From Oscillospiraceae bacterium (GTDB lineage Bacteria; Bacillota; Clostridia; Oscillospirales; Ruminococcaceae), in NCBI GenBank assembly GCA_900768995.1, contig CAAGEZ010000024.1, forward strand, positions 21,105 through 85,104: a stretch of 64,000 nt of DNA, read 5' to 3'. A program made the translations under genes and the position numbers. Below, piece by piece: positions 43,524 to 51,275 of this stretch. Each line of letters starts with the position of its first letter. Position 1 is the first letter of the stretch. Under the pieces are notes generated by a model. It was given only the letters and a program-made list of their open reading frames with translations. It was not told where the DNA came from and searched no databases.

Positions 43524-44210
43524 ATGTTTGGCGGACTTATTTCCTGGTTTCTCGAACATATGCTGTATTTTGCCCTGCATCTTGACAGCACAACGGTGTT
43601 CCCGAAGCCGCTGTCCGCAGAAAAGGAAGCGGAGGCTTTCGTGAGAATGGCGGAGGGCGATGCATCTGCCCGAAGCGAGCTTATCGAGCACAATCTGAGG
43701 CTTGTCGCCCACGTTGTGAAGAAGTATTATTCCCCGAATGTTGACAGCGAGGAGCTTATCTCCATCGGCACTATCGGGCTTATAAAAGCGGTAAATTCCT
43801 TCAATAACTCCAAGTCCACAAGGTTCGCCACCTATGCGGCTAAGTGCATCGAAAATGAGGTCTTGATGTTTTTTCGAAGCACCAAAAAAAGTGCCCGTGA
43901 CGTGTATCTTGACGAGCCTGTTGACACAGACAAGGACGGCAACAGTATGAGCCTTATGGACATAATCGCCGAGGACGACAATATGGTGGACAGGATAGAA
44001 GTTATGATACACTCAAAGCAGCTTTACGGCTTTATAGAAGAGTGTCTTGACGAGCGTGAAAAAGAAATTATCCGCCACCGCTACGGGCTTTACGGCTTGA
44101 AGCCCCTGACCCAGCGTGAGGTTGCGGATAAGCTGAACATCTCCCGTTCTTATGTATCACGGATAGAGAAAAAGGCGTTGGAGAAGCTGAAAGAGAGGTA
44201 TGAGGGGTAA
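43524..44210 (+). CDS. sigK: Sporulation sigma factor SigK, uninterrupted
   Basis: This 228-aa sigma-70-family factor directs late mother-cell transcription. A hydrophobic pro-sequence (MFGGLISWFLEHMLYFALHL) precedes the conserved FPKPLSAEKEAE. Region 2 (LIEHNLRLVAHVVKKYY, DSEELISIGTIGLIKAVNSF, RFATYAAKCIENEVLMFFR) and region 4 (LDEREKEIIRHRYGL, TQREVADKLNISRSYVSRIEKKALEKL) are complete. Unlike in Bacillus subtilis or Clostridioides difficile, no skin element splits the gene. The pro-sequence implies proteolytic activation. No clear sigma-A promoter is seen; sigma-E control is expected from the family. Confidence 0.95.
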   Translation: MFGGLISWFLEHMLYFALHLDSTTVFPKPLSAEKEAEAFVRMAEGDASARSELIEHNLRLVAHVVKKYYSPNVDSEELISIGTIGLIKAVNSFNNSKSTRFATYAAKCIENEVLMFFRSTKKSARDVYLDEPVDTDKDGNSMSLMDIIAEDDNMVDRIEVMIHSKQLYGFIEECLDEREKEIIRHRYGLYGLKPLTQREVADKLNISRSYVSRIEKKALEKLKERYEG

Positions 44211-44280
44211 AATCACCACACATTCAGTTGACAAATGCTCGGCTTTACAGCAATATTTTGTATGACAATTCTTTTACATT

Positions 44281-44327
44281 TAAAGCAGCGCAAAAGCGGA
44301 CAAGGTAAGTCTGCTTTTGCGCTGCTT
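44281..44327 (+). terminator. Strong hairpin downstream of sigK
   Basis: A 20-bp stem with one mismatch (AAAGCAGCGCAAAAGCGGAC with its inverted copy) and a 7-nt loop, with only a weak T tract. It should end sigK transcripts. It would also limit minus-strand transcription from the promoter at 44442-44471 into sigK. Confidence 0.7.
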
Positions 44328-44387
44328 TCGTATTAAATAGTTTCACAGTCAATTTTGGTGCTTGCAAAACATATGACCGATTGTGTA

Positions 44388-44416
44388 TTTTCTCAGAATA
44401 TATACATATGAGAAAA
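44388..44416 (+). repeat. Left recombination site (29 bp)
   Basis: Arms TTTTCTCA and TGAGAAAA are inverted copies flanking the asymmetric 13-bp spacer GAATATATACATA. The whole 29 bp recurs as an exact reverse complement at 45754-45782 on the far side of the recombinase gene. Inverted arms with a directional spacer are typical of tyrosine recombinase core sites. Confidence 0.88.
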
Positions 44417-44441
44417 AGAACAATTTGCTTATTCAATGTAA

Positions 44442-44471
44442 ATTATACTACAATCGCTCTCCCATTGTCAA
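44442..44471 (-). promoter_or_regulatory. Strong outward promoter inside the invertible segment (currently pointing left)
   Basis: On the minus strand TTGACA (44466-44471) and TATAAT (44442-44447), both perfect, are separated by 18 bp. In the present orientation it fires toward the sigK hairpin and away from the Tad genes. Inversion of the segment would place it at about 45699-45728 on the plus strand, with the start point some 80 bp before the first Tad gene. Confidence 0.88.
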
Positions 44472-44557
44472 TAGTTAACAGAAAAATTGTCAAAACTGAC
44501 ATATTCCTTCTTTAAAATACAAAAGGGACCGATAAAAAGTTGTAGACAGACGTGCAT

Positions 44558-44584
44558 TTGCCGTCAAAAATATGGTCATATAAA
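44558..44584 (+). promoter_or_regulatory. Possible weak promoter of the recombinase gene
   Basis: TTGCCG (44558-44563) and TATAAA (44579-44584) are 15 bp apart, upstream of GAGGTG and ATG 44598. The spacing is short. It is overlapped by the 19-bp repeat at 44560-44578, which could allow autoregulation. Confidence 0.35.
44560..44578 (+). repeat. Left 19-bp direct repeat flanking the recombinase gene
   Basis: GCCGTCAAAAATATGGTCA matches 45695-45713 at 17 of 19 positions in the same orientation. The copies lie just outside the coding region and inside the 29-bp sites; they may be arm-type binding sites. Confidence 0.65.
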
Positions 44585-44597
44585 GAGGTGCTTATTT

Positions 44598-45686
44598 ATG
44601 CCAAGAAGAGGCGAAAATATATATAAACGAAAAGACGGACGCTGGGAGGGCAGGGTTATGCTCACAGGCGGCAAAAAAGGACGTTACCGCTCCTTTTATT
44701 CCGATACGTATCTTGGGGTCAAGAAAAAAATGAAAGCCTTTGACCCCGAAAGCCTGAATCAAAGTGGTGACAGCCAAAAAACTACTCTTAAATATTTTGC
44801 ACTGCTCTGGCTGGATTCCGTAAAAATAAGGTGCAAGCTTTCGACTTACAACAAATACAGAGCCATATGGAACAATCATATATGTTCGGCTTTCGGAAGA
44901 TTTTCCGTAGGAGAAATTACATCGGAAGCTGTGGGACAGCTGATACTTTCCAAAAATGCTCTTTCTGCCCAAACAAGACGTGATATACTTTGTGTTCTTA
45001 AAATGATACTTGAACGGGCACGGTCTGAGGGCTTTGACACAGCGGAGATAAGTCATCTTAATGTTCGGCAGGAAAGCAGGAATATGCGTGTCCTTACCCT
45101 CGATGAGCAGGCTGTTTTATCAGCATATCTTACCGAAGGACAGGACCTGTGCAGGATAGGTACATATCTGAGCCTTTGTACAGGAGTACGCATCGGGGAG
45201 CTGTGTGCCTTGAAAAGAAAAAACATTTCTTTTGAGACCAATACCCTCAGCATCACAGGAACTATGCAGCGAATACAGGTGGACGGTGGAGTAACAAAGA
45301 CACGTATAATCATTACCGAGCCCAAAAGCCGAAAATCCATTCGTGAAATACCCCTGCCTGATTTTATAGCTGTCCGCTTCAAGAAATATTACGGCGGACT
45401 TGAAAACGAAGCATATCTGCTGTCGGGCAGAGCTGATAAATTTGTGGAGCCGAGAGTTCTGGAATATAAATTCAAAAAATATATTGCCGAATGCGGGCTT
45501 AATGATGTTCATTTCCATACACTTCGTCACACCTTTGCAACAAGGTGCATTGAAAATAATTTTGAGATAAAAGCACTCAGCGAGATACTGGGGCACGAAA
45601 ATGTGAATATAACCCTTAACAGATATATTCATTCATCGGAGAATTTTAAAAGGAGCAATATGGAAAAGCTGAAAAACCTATTCTGA
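44598..45686 (+). CDS. Tyrosine recombinase (predicted invertase of the Tad switch)
   Basis: This 362-aa site-specific recombinase has an N-terminal arm-binding-like domain (GENIYKRKDGRWEGRV, about 6-40), a core-binding domain (about 62-150) and a catalytic domain with Arg198 (TGVRIGEL), a Lys in the 243-246 region, His307-x-x-Arg310 (HTLRHTF), His333 (LGHENVN) and nucleophile Tyr343 (NRYIH). It is therefore likely active. It resembles phage and Tn916-type integrases, but no phage or conjugation genes are nearby. The gene is enclosed by inverted 29-bp sites, so it would invert itself together with the promoter beside it. ATG 44598 has GAGGTG 7 nt upstream. Confidence 0.92.
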   Translation: MPRRGENIYKRKDGRWEGRVMLTGGKKGRYRSFYSDTYLGVKKKMKAFDPESLNQSGDSQKTTLKYFALLWLDSVKIRCKLSTYNKYRAIWNNHICSAFGRFSVGEITSEAVGQLILSKNALSAQTRRDILCVLKMILERARSEGFDTAEISHLNVRQESRNMRVLTLDEQAVLSAYLTEGQDLCRIGTYLSLCTGVRIGELCALKRKNISFETNTLSITGTMQRIQVDGGVTKTRIIITEPKSRKSIREIPLPDFIAVRFKKYYGGLENEAYLLSGRADKFVEPRVLEYKFKKYIAECGLNDVHFHTLRHTFATRCIENNFEIKALSEILGHENVNITLNRYIHSSENFKRSNMEKLKNLF

Positions 45687-45694
45687 TGGTATTC

Positions 45695-45713
45695 GCCGTC
45701 AGATATATGGTCA
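45695..45713 (+). repeat. Right 19-bp direct repeat flanking the recombinase gene
   Basis: GCCGTCAGATATATGGTCA, 17 of 19 identical to 44560-44578, begins 8 nt after the recombinase stop codon. Confidence 0.65.
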
Positions 45714-45753
45714 GAAAATGTAAGCATCGCCGCTGCAAAAAGAAAAGTCCGTA

Positions 45754-45782
45754 TTTTCTCATATGTATATATTCTGAGAAAA
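45754..45782 (-). repeat. Right recombination site (29 bp, inverted)
   Basis: Exact reverse complement of the left site. On the plus strand the arms again read TTTTCTCA and TGAGAAAA but the 13-bp spacer is reversed (TATGTATATATTC). It lies 32 bp before the first Tad gene, whose ribosome binding site follows immediately, leaving no room for a promoter between them. Confidence 0.88.
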
Positions 45783-45814
45783 AAGAAACGGAAAAATTCA
45801 TCTGAAAGGCGGCA

Positions 45815-46879
45815 GTGCATCACAAAATGAAAAAACTGAAAATAATTATTGCTGACAATGATATGGATTACAGTCAAAGACTGTTTTCAGCTCTTGAACA
45901 CAAATACAGCAACCTTGACCTTACTCTGTCAGACGGTGAAGGATTTGGAAAGCTGCTTCAGAAAAGGGTGTATGACATTGCGCTTTTTGACGTTTCGGCA
46001 TATTCGCCTGATATCAGTCTGAAAAATGTCAAGCTCCCTCTTGTCCTCCTTGATGAGGATATGGACGAGAGCATAAAGCTTTCAAATGAAATAGGCAAGT
46101 TCATCATAAAGTATCAGCACGTTGAAGTGATGTACAGGGAGATGATAGGCTATTTCTCCGAAATGGGCAACGGTCAGACGCTCAATTCGGGAAGTATCAG
46201 CAGCCAGCTCATATGCTTCTATTCGCCTGCCGGGGGAACGGGAAAGACCGTTATTTCCTGTTCGGCTGCCGAGATGATAGCAAATCGTGGAAAGCGTGTG
46301 CTTTATCTTGATTTTGAAGATATTGCTTCCTATGGGCTTCTCCTGGACGCAAAAACGGGCAAGGGGCTTGACGAGATAATCTACCAGCTTGACAAAGGCA
46401 TAAATATGCCTATGAAGATAAGCAGTCTTGTTCGCAAGAGTCAATCTGGTGTTATGTATTTTGATATGTTTTCAAACATTATGGACGTCACCGAGATAAC
46501 CGATGAGAAAATGTCAGTACTCCTTGATACCCTTATGACAGCGGATATATGCGAATACATTGTTGTTGATATGAACACCTCCCTTAAGGGCATCAACAGT
46601 ATTATTATGGACAAGGCAGACAAGATAATTCTTGTGGAGACCCCTGATACCATATGCGGTGAAAAGCTCCGCAGGTTCTGCGAACAGAAAAGTATGTTCG
46701 AGGATTATTTTTCCAAGGCGGCTGTAGTGCGCAACAAGGTAGCCGACGGCGGAGCGGACAGTGTTACGGGACTTGAAGTAGTTTCCGCAGTTCCGAGGAT
46801 AAGCGGCGGCAGCGCCGAAAGCGTAGTAGATGAGATAGTGAAAAGGGCGCGGCTTGATATCGGCAGAGTGATATCCTGA
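45815..46879 (+). CDS. tadZ: TadZ/CpaE-like ATPase
   Basis: This 354-aa protein has a receiver-like N-terminal domain (about 1-115: IIIADNDMDYS, DIALFDVSAYSPD) and a ParA/MinD-type ATPase domain with CFYSPAGGTGKTVIS (about 134-148), in which the usual first lysine of the deviant Walker A is replaced. The domain pair is that of TadZ/CpaE, which localises the Tad pilus machine at the membrane. GTG 45815 follows AAAGG by 5 nt; ATG 45827 is possible. First gene of the Tad operon. Confidence 0.85.
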   Translation: MHHKMKKLKIIIADNDMDYSQRLFSALEHKYSNLDLTLSDGEGFGKLLQKRVYDIALFDVSAYSPDISLKNVKLPLVLLDEDMDESIKLSNEIGKFIIKYQHVEVMYREMIGYFSEMGNGQTLNSGSISSQLICFYSPAGGTGKTVISCSAAEMIANRGKRVLYLDFEDIASYGLLLDAKTGKGLDEIIYQLDKGINMPMKISSLVRKSQSGVMYFDMFSNIMDVTEITDEKMSVLLDTLMTADICEYIVVDMNTSLKGINSIIMDKADKIILVETPDTICGEKLRRFCEQKSMFEDYFSKAAVVRNKVADGGADSVTGLEVVSAVPRISGGSAESVVDEIVKRARLDIGRVIS

Positions 46880-46906
46880 GCAGCATTTTAACGGGGCGGT
46901 GATAAT

Positions 46907-48193
46907 ATGATCGACAAGGAAACTTCTATGAGGCTCACTGTGGCTGTCAAGGAAGAGGTTCAGCAGCTTTATAACCTCACAACTCTCAGCGACAGCGAGC
47001 TCATCGACAAGATAGAGGAGATCATTGAAAAGATCGTTGCTGACAGCAGGCAAAGTGATCCCGCAGCCTACAGCAAATATTCGTCAATGACCTTTATCGA
47101 CCGCAACAGCATCAAGGATTCCGTTTTTGAATCGGTGAGAGGGCTTGATATCCTTGGAACTATAATTGCGGACAAATCCATTACTGAGGTAATGATAAAC
47201 GGGTATGACAACATTTTCGTTGAGCAGGCCGGCAAGCTCAAAAGGCTGGAGGCTCAGTTTGAAAATACCGAGCGCCTTGTGGACATAATCACAAAATTTG
47301 TCCGTCAGGCGGGACGCTCTGTTGATGAGTCAAACCCTATAGTTGATACAAGGCTTGCGGACGGTTCACGAGTAAATGTGGTAATGCCCCCTGTGGCTCT
47401 GAACGGTCCTATCGTCACCATAAGACGTTTCCCCGAAGAGGCAATGACGGTGGCTAAGCTGATAGAATACGGCTCCCTTACCGAAGAGGCTGCGGAGTTC
47501 CTTGAAAAGCTTGTAAGGGCGAAGTACAACATATTTGTGTGCGGAGGTACGGGCTGCGGAAAAACCACATTTCTTAATGCCCTTTCAAATTACATACCCT
47601 CCTATGAGCGAGTTATCACTATTGAGGATTCCGCCGAGCTTCAGATAAAGAGCATACCGAACCTTGTGCGCCTTGAAACAAAGAATGCCAATTCTGCGGG
47701 AGTGGGTGCGATAACCATAAGGGACCTGATAAGGTCATCTCTCCGAATGAGACCCGAGCGCATTATCGTGGGCGAGGTCAGAGGCGGCGAGGCTCTGGAT
47801 ATGCTCCAGGCTATGAACACGGGTCACGACGGAAGCCTTTCCACAGGCCACGCAAATTCCACCCACGATATGCTGAGCAGACTTGAAACTATGGTCCTGA
47901 GCGGTTCTCCCGGACTTCCTCTTGAAGCCATACGCCAGCAGATAGCTTCTGCGGTGGATATTCTCGTGCATTTGTCGAGAATGAGGGATTTTTCCCGAAA
48001 GACCATTGAGATAACCGAGGTTGTTGGGTATGAAAAGGGCGAGATACTTCTCAATCCCCTTTATCGGTTCAAAGAAACTCCCGACAGCTCACGGACAAAG
48101 GTGAGGGGAGTTCTTATGCGGACGGAAAATCATATGATACACCCCGACAAATTCATCAATTCGGGAATTTATGATTATCTGAAAAATCCATAA
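46907..48193 (+). CDS. tadA: TadA/CpaF pilus assembly ATPase
   Basis: This 428-aa hexameric secretion ATPase powers Tad pilus assembly. It has an N-terminal domain (about 1-130), then SNPIVDTRLADGSRVN, Walker A GGTGCGKTTF (about 207-216), the Asp box VITIEDSAELQ, Walker B RIIVGEVRGGEALDML, and the His box GHDGSLSTGHANS. All catalytic elements are intact. It lies 27 nt after tadZ and 15 nt before tadB. Confidence 0.96.
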   Translation: MIDKETSMRLTVAVKEEVQQLYNLTTLSDSELIDKIEEIIEKIVADSRQSDPAAYSKYSSMTFIDRNSIKDSVFESVRGLDILGTIIADKSITEVMINGYDNIFVEQAGKLKRLEAQFENTERLVDIITKFVRQAGRSVDESNPIVDTRLADGSRVNVVMPPVALNGPIVTIRRFPEEAMTVAKLIEYGSLTEEAAEFLEKLVRAKYNIFVCGGTGCGKTTFLNALSNYIPSYERVITIEDSAELQIKSIPNLVRLETKNANSAGVGAITIRDLIRSSLRMRPERIIVGEVRGGEALDMLQAMNTGHDGSLSTGHANSTHDMLSRLETMVLSGSPGLPLEAIRQQIASAVDILVHLSRMRDFSRKTIEITEVVGYEKGEILLNPLYRFKETPDSSRTKVRGVLMRTENHMIHPDKFINSGIYDYLKNP

Positions 48194-48208
48194 AAGGGGG
48201 AGTCTTGA

Positions 48209-49000
48209 TTGGCAAAGAAAAATGAAGCTGTCATACTCGAAAAAAAAACAGGCAGCATAAATTACAACAAATGCCCGATGAAGCCATATGAGCATATTGC
48301 GGTCTATGCTGTGATACTGATACTGGGAACGGCGGTGCTTTACGTTTTTTATCACGACTTGTTAATTTCTGTAATAGTTGCTGCTGTGGCGGCGGTGTTC
48401 CTTGAATCGGGCTATGCATCGGGAAGAATAAAGGCACGGCGCAAAAAGCTCCGTGTACAGTTCTGCGATATGCTTGAAAGTATGGCGGTGGCGGCACGTG
48501 CGGGAAATACAGAGCTCCACGCTCTTGAATCTGCTCTGGGCGACCTGAAGCTTACTTACAGCGAGGACGCAGATATCATTGTTGAGGTAACGGATATCCT
48601 GAACAAGTACCGCAACGGCATACAGCTCAGAGTTCTTTTCAGAGATTTCGGAGAGCGGAGCGGCATTGACGATATACTGAGCTTTGCACAGATATTTGAG
48701 GTCATAGAGGGAAAGAGCAACAAATTTTCCGATATCATCAAGCAGACCCAGCAGGTCATCTCCGACAAAATAGAGATAGAGCAGGAGATCGAGACAGTTC
48801 TCACTGCCCCAAAGCAGGAAACGGCTATGATGCTTGTGATGCCCGTGCTGCTGATGCTGCTGTTCTCGTCGGACGGAGATAACGGTATGATGGGGATACT
48901 TTTTACCACGCTTTTTGGCAGGGTACTCACTACCGTCTGTGTGATAATATTCGCTGCTTCGTATTTCCTTGCTCAGAAGATGACGGATATAAAGGTTTGA
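48209..49000 (+). CDS. tadB: TadB-like inner-membrane platform protein
   Basis: This 263-aa protein has two N-terminal hydrophobic segments (about 32-70), a cytoplasmic type II secretion F-type domain (about 85-200: LESMAVAARAGNTELHALESALGDL) and two C-terminal helices. It forms the membrane platform with TadC. The start is TTG 48209, with GGGGGAG 6 nt upstream. Its place between tadA and tadC supports the name. Confidence 0.88.
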   Translation: MAKKNEAVILEKKTGSINYNKCPMKPYEHIAVYAVILILGTAVLYVFYHDLLISVIVAAVAAVFLESGYASGRIKARRKKLRVQFCDMLESMAVAARAGNTELHALESALGDLKLTYSEDADIIVEVTDILNKYRNGIQLRVLFRDFGERSGIDDILSFAQIFEVIEGKSNKFSDIIKQTQQVISDKIEIEQEIETVLTAPKQETAMMLVMPVLLMLLFSSDGDNGMMGILFTTLFGRVLTTVCVIIFAASYFLAQKMTDIKV

Positions 49001-49015
49001 TGAGGGAGCGGCAAT

Positions 49016-50074
49016 ATGGAATACATACTTATGATGATCGCTACCCTGATGATCGTTTTCTGGGTGATAATCAGTCTTTCCCTTGGAAAGGCACAGATTG
49101 CAAATTCGGTCAAGGCTCAGATAAACATAAAAAGCAGGAAGATAGCCGAAGAAAAGGAAAAGCTTGAGATAAAACTTGAAGAGCTTGCCGAGATAGGGCA
49201 GGCAGAGGGCAGAAGAGCCGAAAGGGCAAAAAAAAGCAGCGCCAAAAAGACTGCTGAGATACAAAAAGAGCTTGACGGTCTCAGAAGCGGCAAGGCGGGG
49301 CTTTTCAACATAATCCCCGCGGTGGGGTATATTCTGTTTTCTATGAATATCATAACTCCCGACAGCAAGCTTTTTCAGGATCTGAAAAACAGAAGCGAGA
49401 TAATCTACGGCAAGCCGGGAGCGGCAGGAAATGCGGCATATATGCTGGCATTTACTGCATCATATGTATATCTTTCGGCGGCGTTATGTCTTATGATAAT
49501 TTCCGCAATGTCTATCTCGGGCAGGGGAAGCGACGGAATCATTCTGGGGCTTGTGATGCTGGTCATTGCAGTGGTGCTCTGCTATCTGCCATTTGACGAA
49601 TTAAAGGAAAAAACAGAGAAAAGGCAGGCGGAGATATCCGCACAGTTCCCCAACGTCATCTCAAAAATGGCACTTCTCGTTACTTCGGGAATGGAGGTAT
49701 CAAGAGCCTGGGAGCTTGTTTCCGAAAAGGGCAGGGGCGCACTTTACACCGAAATGCGCAAAGCAACGGACGAGCTGAACAATAACATCAGTCCCGCCGC
49801 TGCCTATACTAACTTTATGAACAACTGCAGCAATAAATATACCACAAAACTGGCAACCTCTATTTTGCAGAATCTCTCAAAAGGAAATTCTGAAATAGGC
49901 GCTGTGTTTAATCAGCTTGCAAATGAAAGCTGGGCTGAAAGAAAACACAACGCCAAAAGGCTCGGAGAGCTGGCACAGGGCAGACTTATGGTGCCCACTC
50001 TCCTGATGTTTGCGGGAATTTTAGCACTTGTTATGGTTCCCATTGCAATGAATATGGGTTCTATGGGTGCGTAA
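49016..50074 (+). CDS. tadC: TadC-like inner-membrane platform protein
   Basis: This 352-aa protein begins with a transmembrane helix and a long charged coiled coil (about 35-90, RKIAEEKEKLEIKLEELAEIG). This precedes the F-type domain (about 215-310: FPNVISKMALLVTSGMEVSRAWELV) and a final helix pair. The coiled-coil insert is larger than in typical TadC proteins. It works with TadB as the pilus platform. Confidence 0.88.
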   Translation: MEYILMMIATLMIVFWVIISLSLGKAQIANSVKAQINIKSRKIAEEKEKLEIKLEELAEIGQAEGRRAERAKKSSAKKTAEIQKELDGLRSGKAGLFNIIPAVGYILFSMNIITPDSKLFQDLKNRSEIIYGKPGAAGNAAYMLAFTASYVYLSAALCLMIISAMSISGRGSDGIILGLVMLVIAVVLCYLPFDELKEKTEKRQAEISAQFPNVISKMALLVTSGMEVSRAWELVSEKGRGALYTEMRKATDELNNNISPAAAYTNFMNNCSNKYTTKLATSILQNLSKGNSEIGAVFNQLANESWAERKHNAKRLGELAQGRLMVPTLLMFAGILALVMVPIAMNMGSMGA

Positions 50075-50086
50075 GGAGGAGATATT

Positions 50087-50380
50087 ATGAAAGAACTTAT
50101 GAACAAGGGTACTGAGCTTGCTCTCAGAGCATATGTCAAGGCTGATATGGCTAAGGACAGGGCTAAGCGTGAACTTTCCGAACTGACAAGCAATGAAAGC
50201 GGCGTTTCGGGAATTGTGGTTTCGCTTATCCTTATTGCTATAGCGGTAGCACTTGCAATTATTTTCAGAGATTCTATTGCTAAGTTTATGAAGAACATTT
50301 TTGAAAATATGCCCGATCCCAGTGAATCACCCAAAGGCAATGAAAACAACGGATACGGTCTTAAGTTTATTCATTTCTGA
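50087..50380 (+). CDS. Flp-type IVb pilin
   Basis: This 97-aa protein has a charged leader (about 1-37) ending at NESGVSG, followed by one hydrophobic helix (IVVSLILIAIAVALAIIFRDSIAKFM) and a short polar tail. Leader plus helix is the design of type IVb (Flp) prepilins cleaved by the TadV peptidase at the Gly. The tail is longer than in classical Flp pilins. It is the probable major pilin; the stem-loop 56 nt downstream may raise its mRNA level relative to the rest of the operon. Confidence 0.82.
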   Translation: MKELMNKGTELALRAYVKADMAKDRAKRELSELTSNESGVSGIVVSLILIAIAVALAIIFRDSIAKFMKNIFENMPDPSESPKGNENNGYGLKFIHF

Positions 50381-50435
50381 TTAAGCATAAATAATTGCTG
50401 CAGTTGCAGATTCGGGCATAAGGCTGTCTGAATCC

Positions 50436-50461
50436 ACGCAGGTGAAGAAATTCGCCTGCGT
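50436..50461 (+). promoter_or_regulatory. Stem-loop downstream of the pilin gene
   Basis: ACGCAGGTGAA and TTCGCCTGCGT form an 11-bp stem (one G-T pair) with a GAAA tetraloop, in the 163-nt gap after the pilin gene. No T tract follows, so it is more likely an mRNA-stabilising or attenuating element than a full terminator. The rest of the gap shows no gene. Confidence 0.6.
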
Positions 50462-50549
50462 CATTGAGACCGTCTTACAGAAAGGTTAGCAGATGAGTGT
50501 GAAAACTGTGTGATATTCTGCTGATAAATTCAAAAAGGGGAGTATGAAG

Positions 50550-51254
50550 ATGAAAGAGCTTTTGAAAAACGAGAGCGGAGTTTTTCTTATAGTTGAAGCC
50601 GCAATAATCTATCCCATAATGCTTGTTATGATAATGACGCTTCTTTTCATAAGTATGATGCTGACGATGAAAGCGAATATGCAGTCGGCTCTTGAGACCT
50701 CGCTTATGTACTACAGAACAGAGCTTACGGATTCATATATCGCCTTTGCGGACGAGAAAGATTATCACGCAGGCGGCAAAAACGGGCTGAGAAATGCGCA
50801 GTACACCGCCGAGTCCGACCCGCCGTCAGCATACAGCAACATTTACACAAAGACCTTCGGCAGGCTTACGGGACAGGCGGAGGAAGGCAGATTCAGAGAG
50901 ATATTTTTTGATAATTACCGTTTTCTGAATTTCTCTTCCGGCGAGTCGGGAGGTGCACTGAACAGCGAGGGAATAACAGTAACGCTGGATTCCACGGCGA
51001 ATTTTGTTATATACCGTGAGCTGAACGCAAAGGCCGTGCAAAAAATACATCTTCCGCTTATAAACGGAATGTTCGGCATAGACAACAGCATCACCCTGAA
51101 AGCCGACGCAAAAATAGTTGTCAGCGACAGCGTTTCGGTAATGAGGATAACCGATGTGGTGGATTATGTTGTGATAAAAACAGGCTTTGATAAAAAGCTT
51201 GATGATGTTTTCAGAAAGAATATACAGAAGTTTCTTGATTTTATTAAAGGATAA
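50550..51254 (+). CDS. TadE-like pseudopilin
   Basis: This 234-aa protein has the TadE N-terminus: a short leader KNESGVFLIVEAAIIYPIMLVMIMTLLF with the Glu after the hydrophobic start typical of pseudopilins. A soluble external domain rich in Tyr and Ser follows. It is probably processed by the prepilin peptidase and acts as a minor subunit or assembly factor. ATG 50550 is 7 nt after AGGGGAG; ATG 50544 almost touches it. Confidence 0.8.
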   Translation: MKELLKNESGVFLIVEAAIIYPIMLVMIMTLLFISMMLTMKANMQSALETSLMYYRTELTDSYIAFADEKDYHAGGKNGLRNAQYTAESDPPSAYSNIYTKTFGRLTGQAEEGRFREIFFDNYRFLNFSSGESGGALNSEGITVTLDSTANFVIYRELNAKAVQKIHLPLINGMFGIDNSITLKADAKIVVSDSVSVMRITDVVDYVVIKTGFDKKLDDVFRKNIQKFLDFIKG

Positions 51255-51275
51255 ATGTTAAGGGGGACTGAAAAT

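Noticed and set aside
44245..44436. 63-codon minus-strand frame downstream of the outward promoter
   Set aside because: It spans the left recombination site and the sigK hairpin, lacks a ribosome binding site and shows no protein-like composition.
44598..45686. Recombinase gene next to sigK as part of a skin-type element
   Set aside because: sigK is complete on the upstream side and its 29-bp neighbours flank only the recombinase. The sites are inverted, so recombination would not excise anything or restore sigK.
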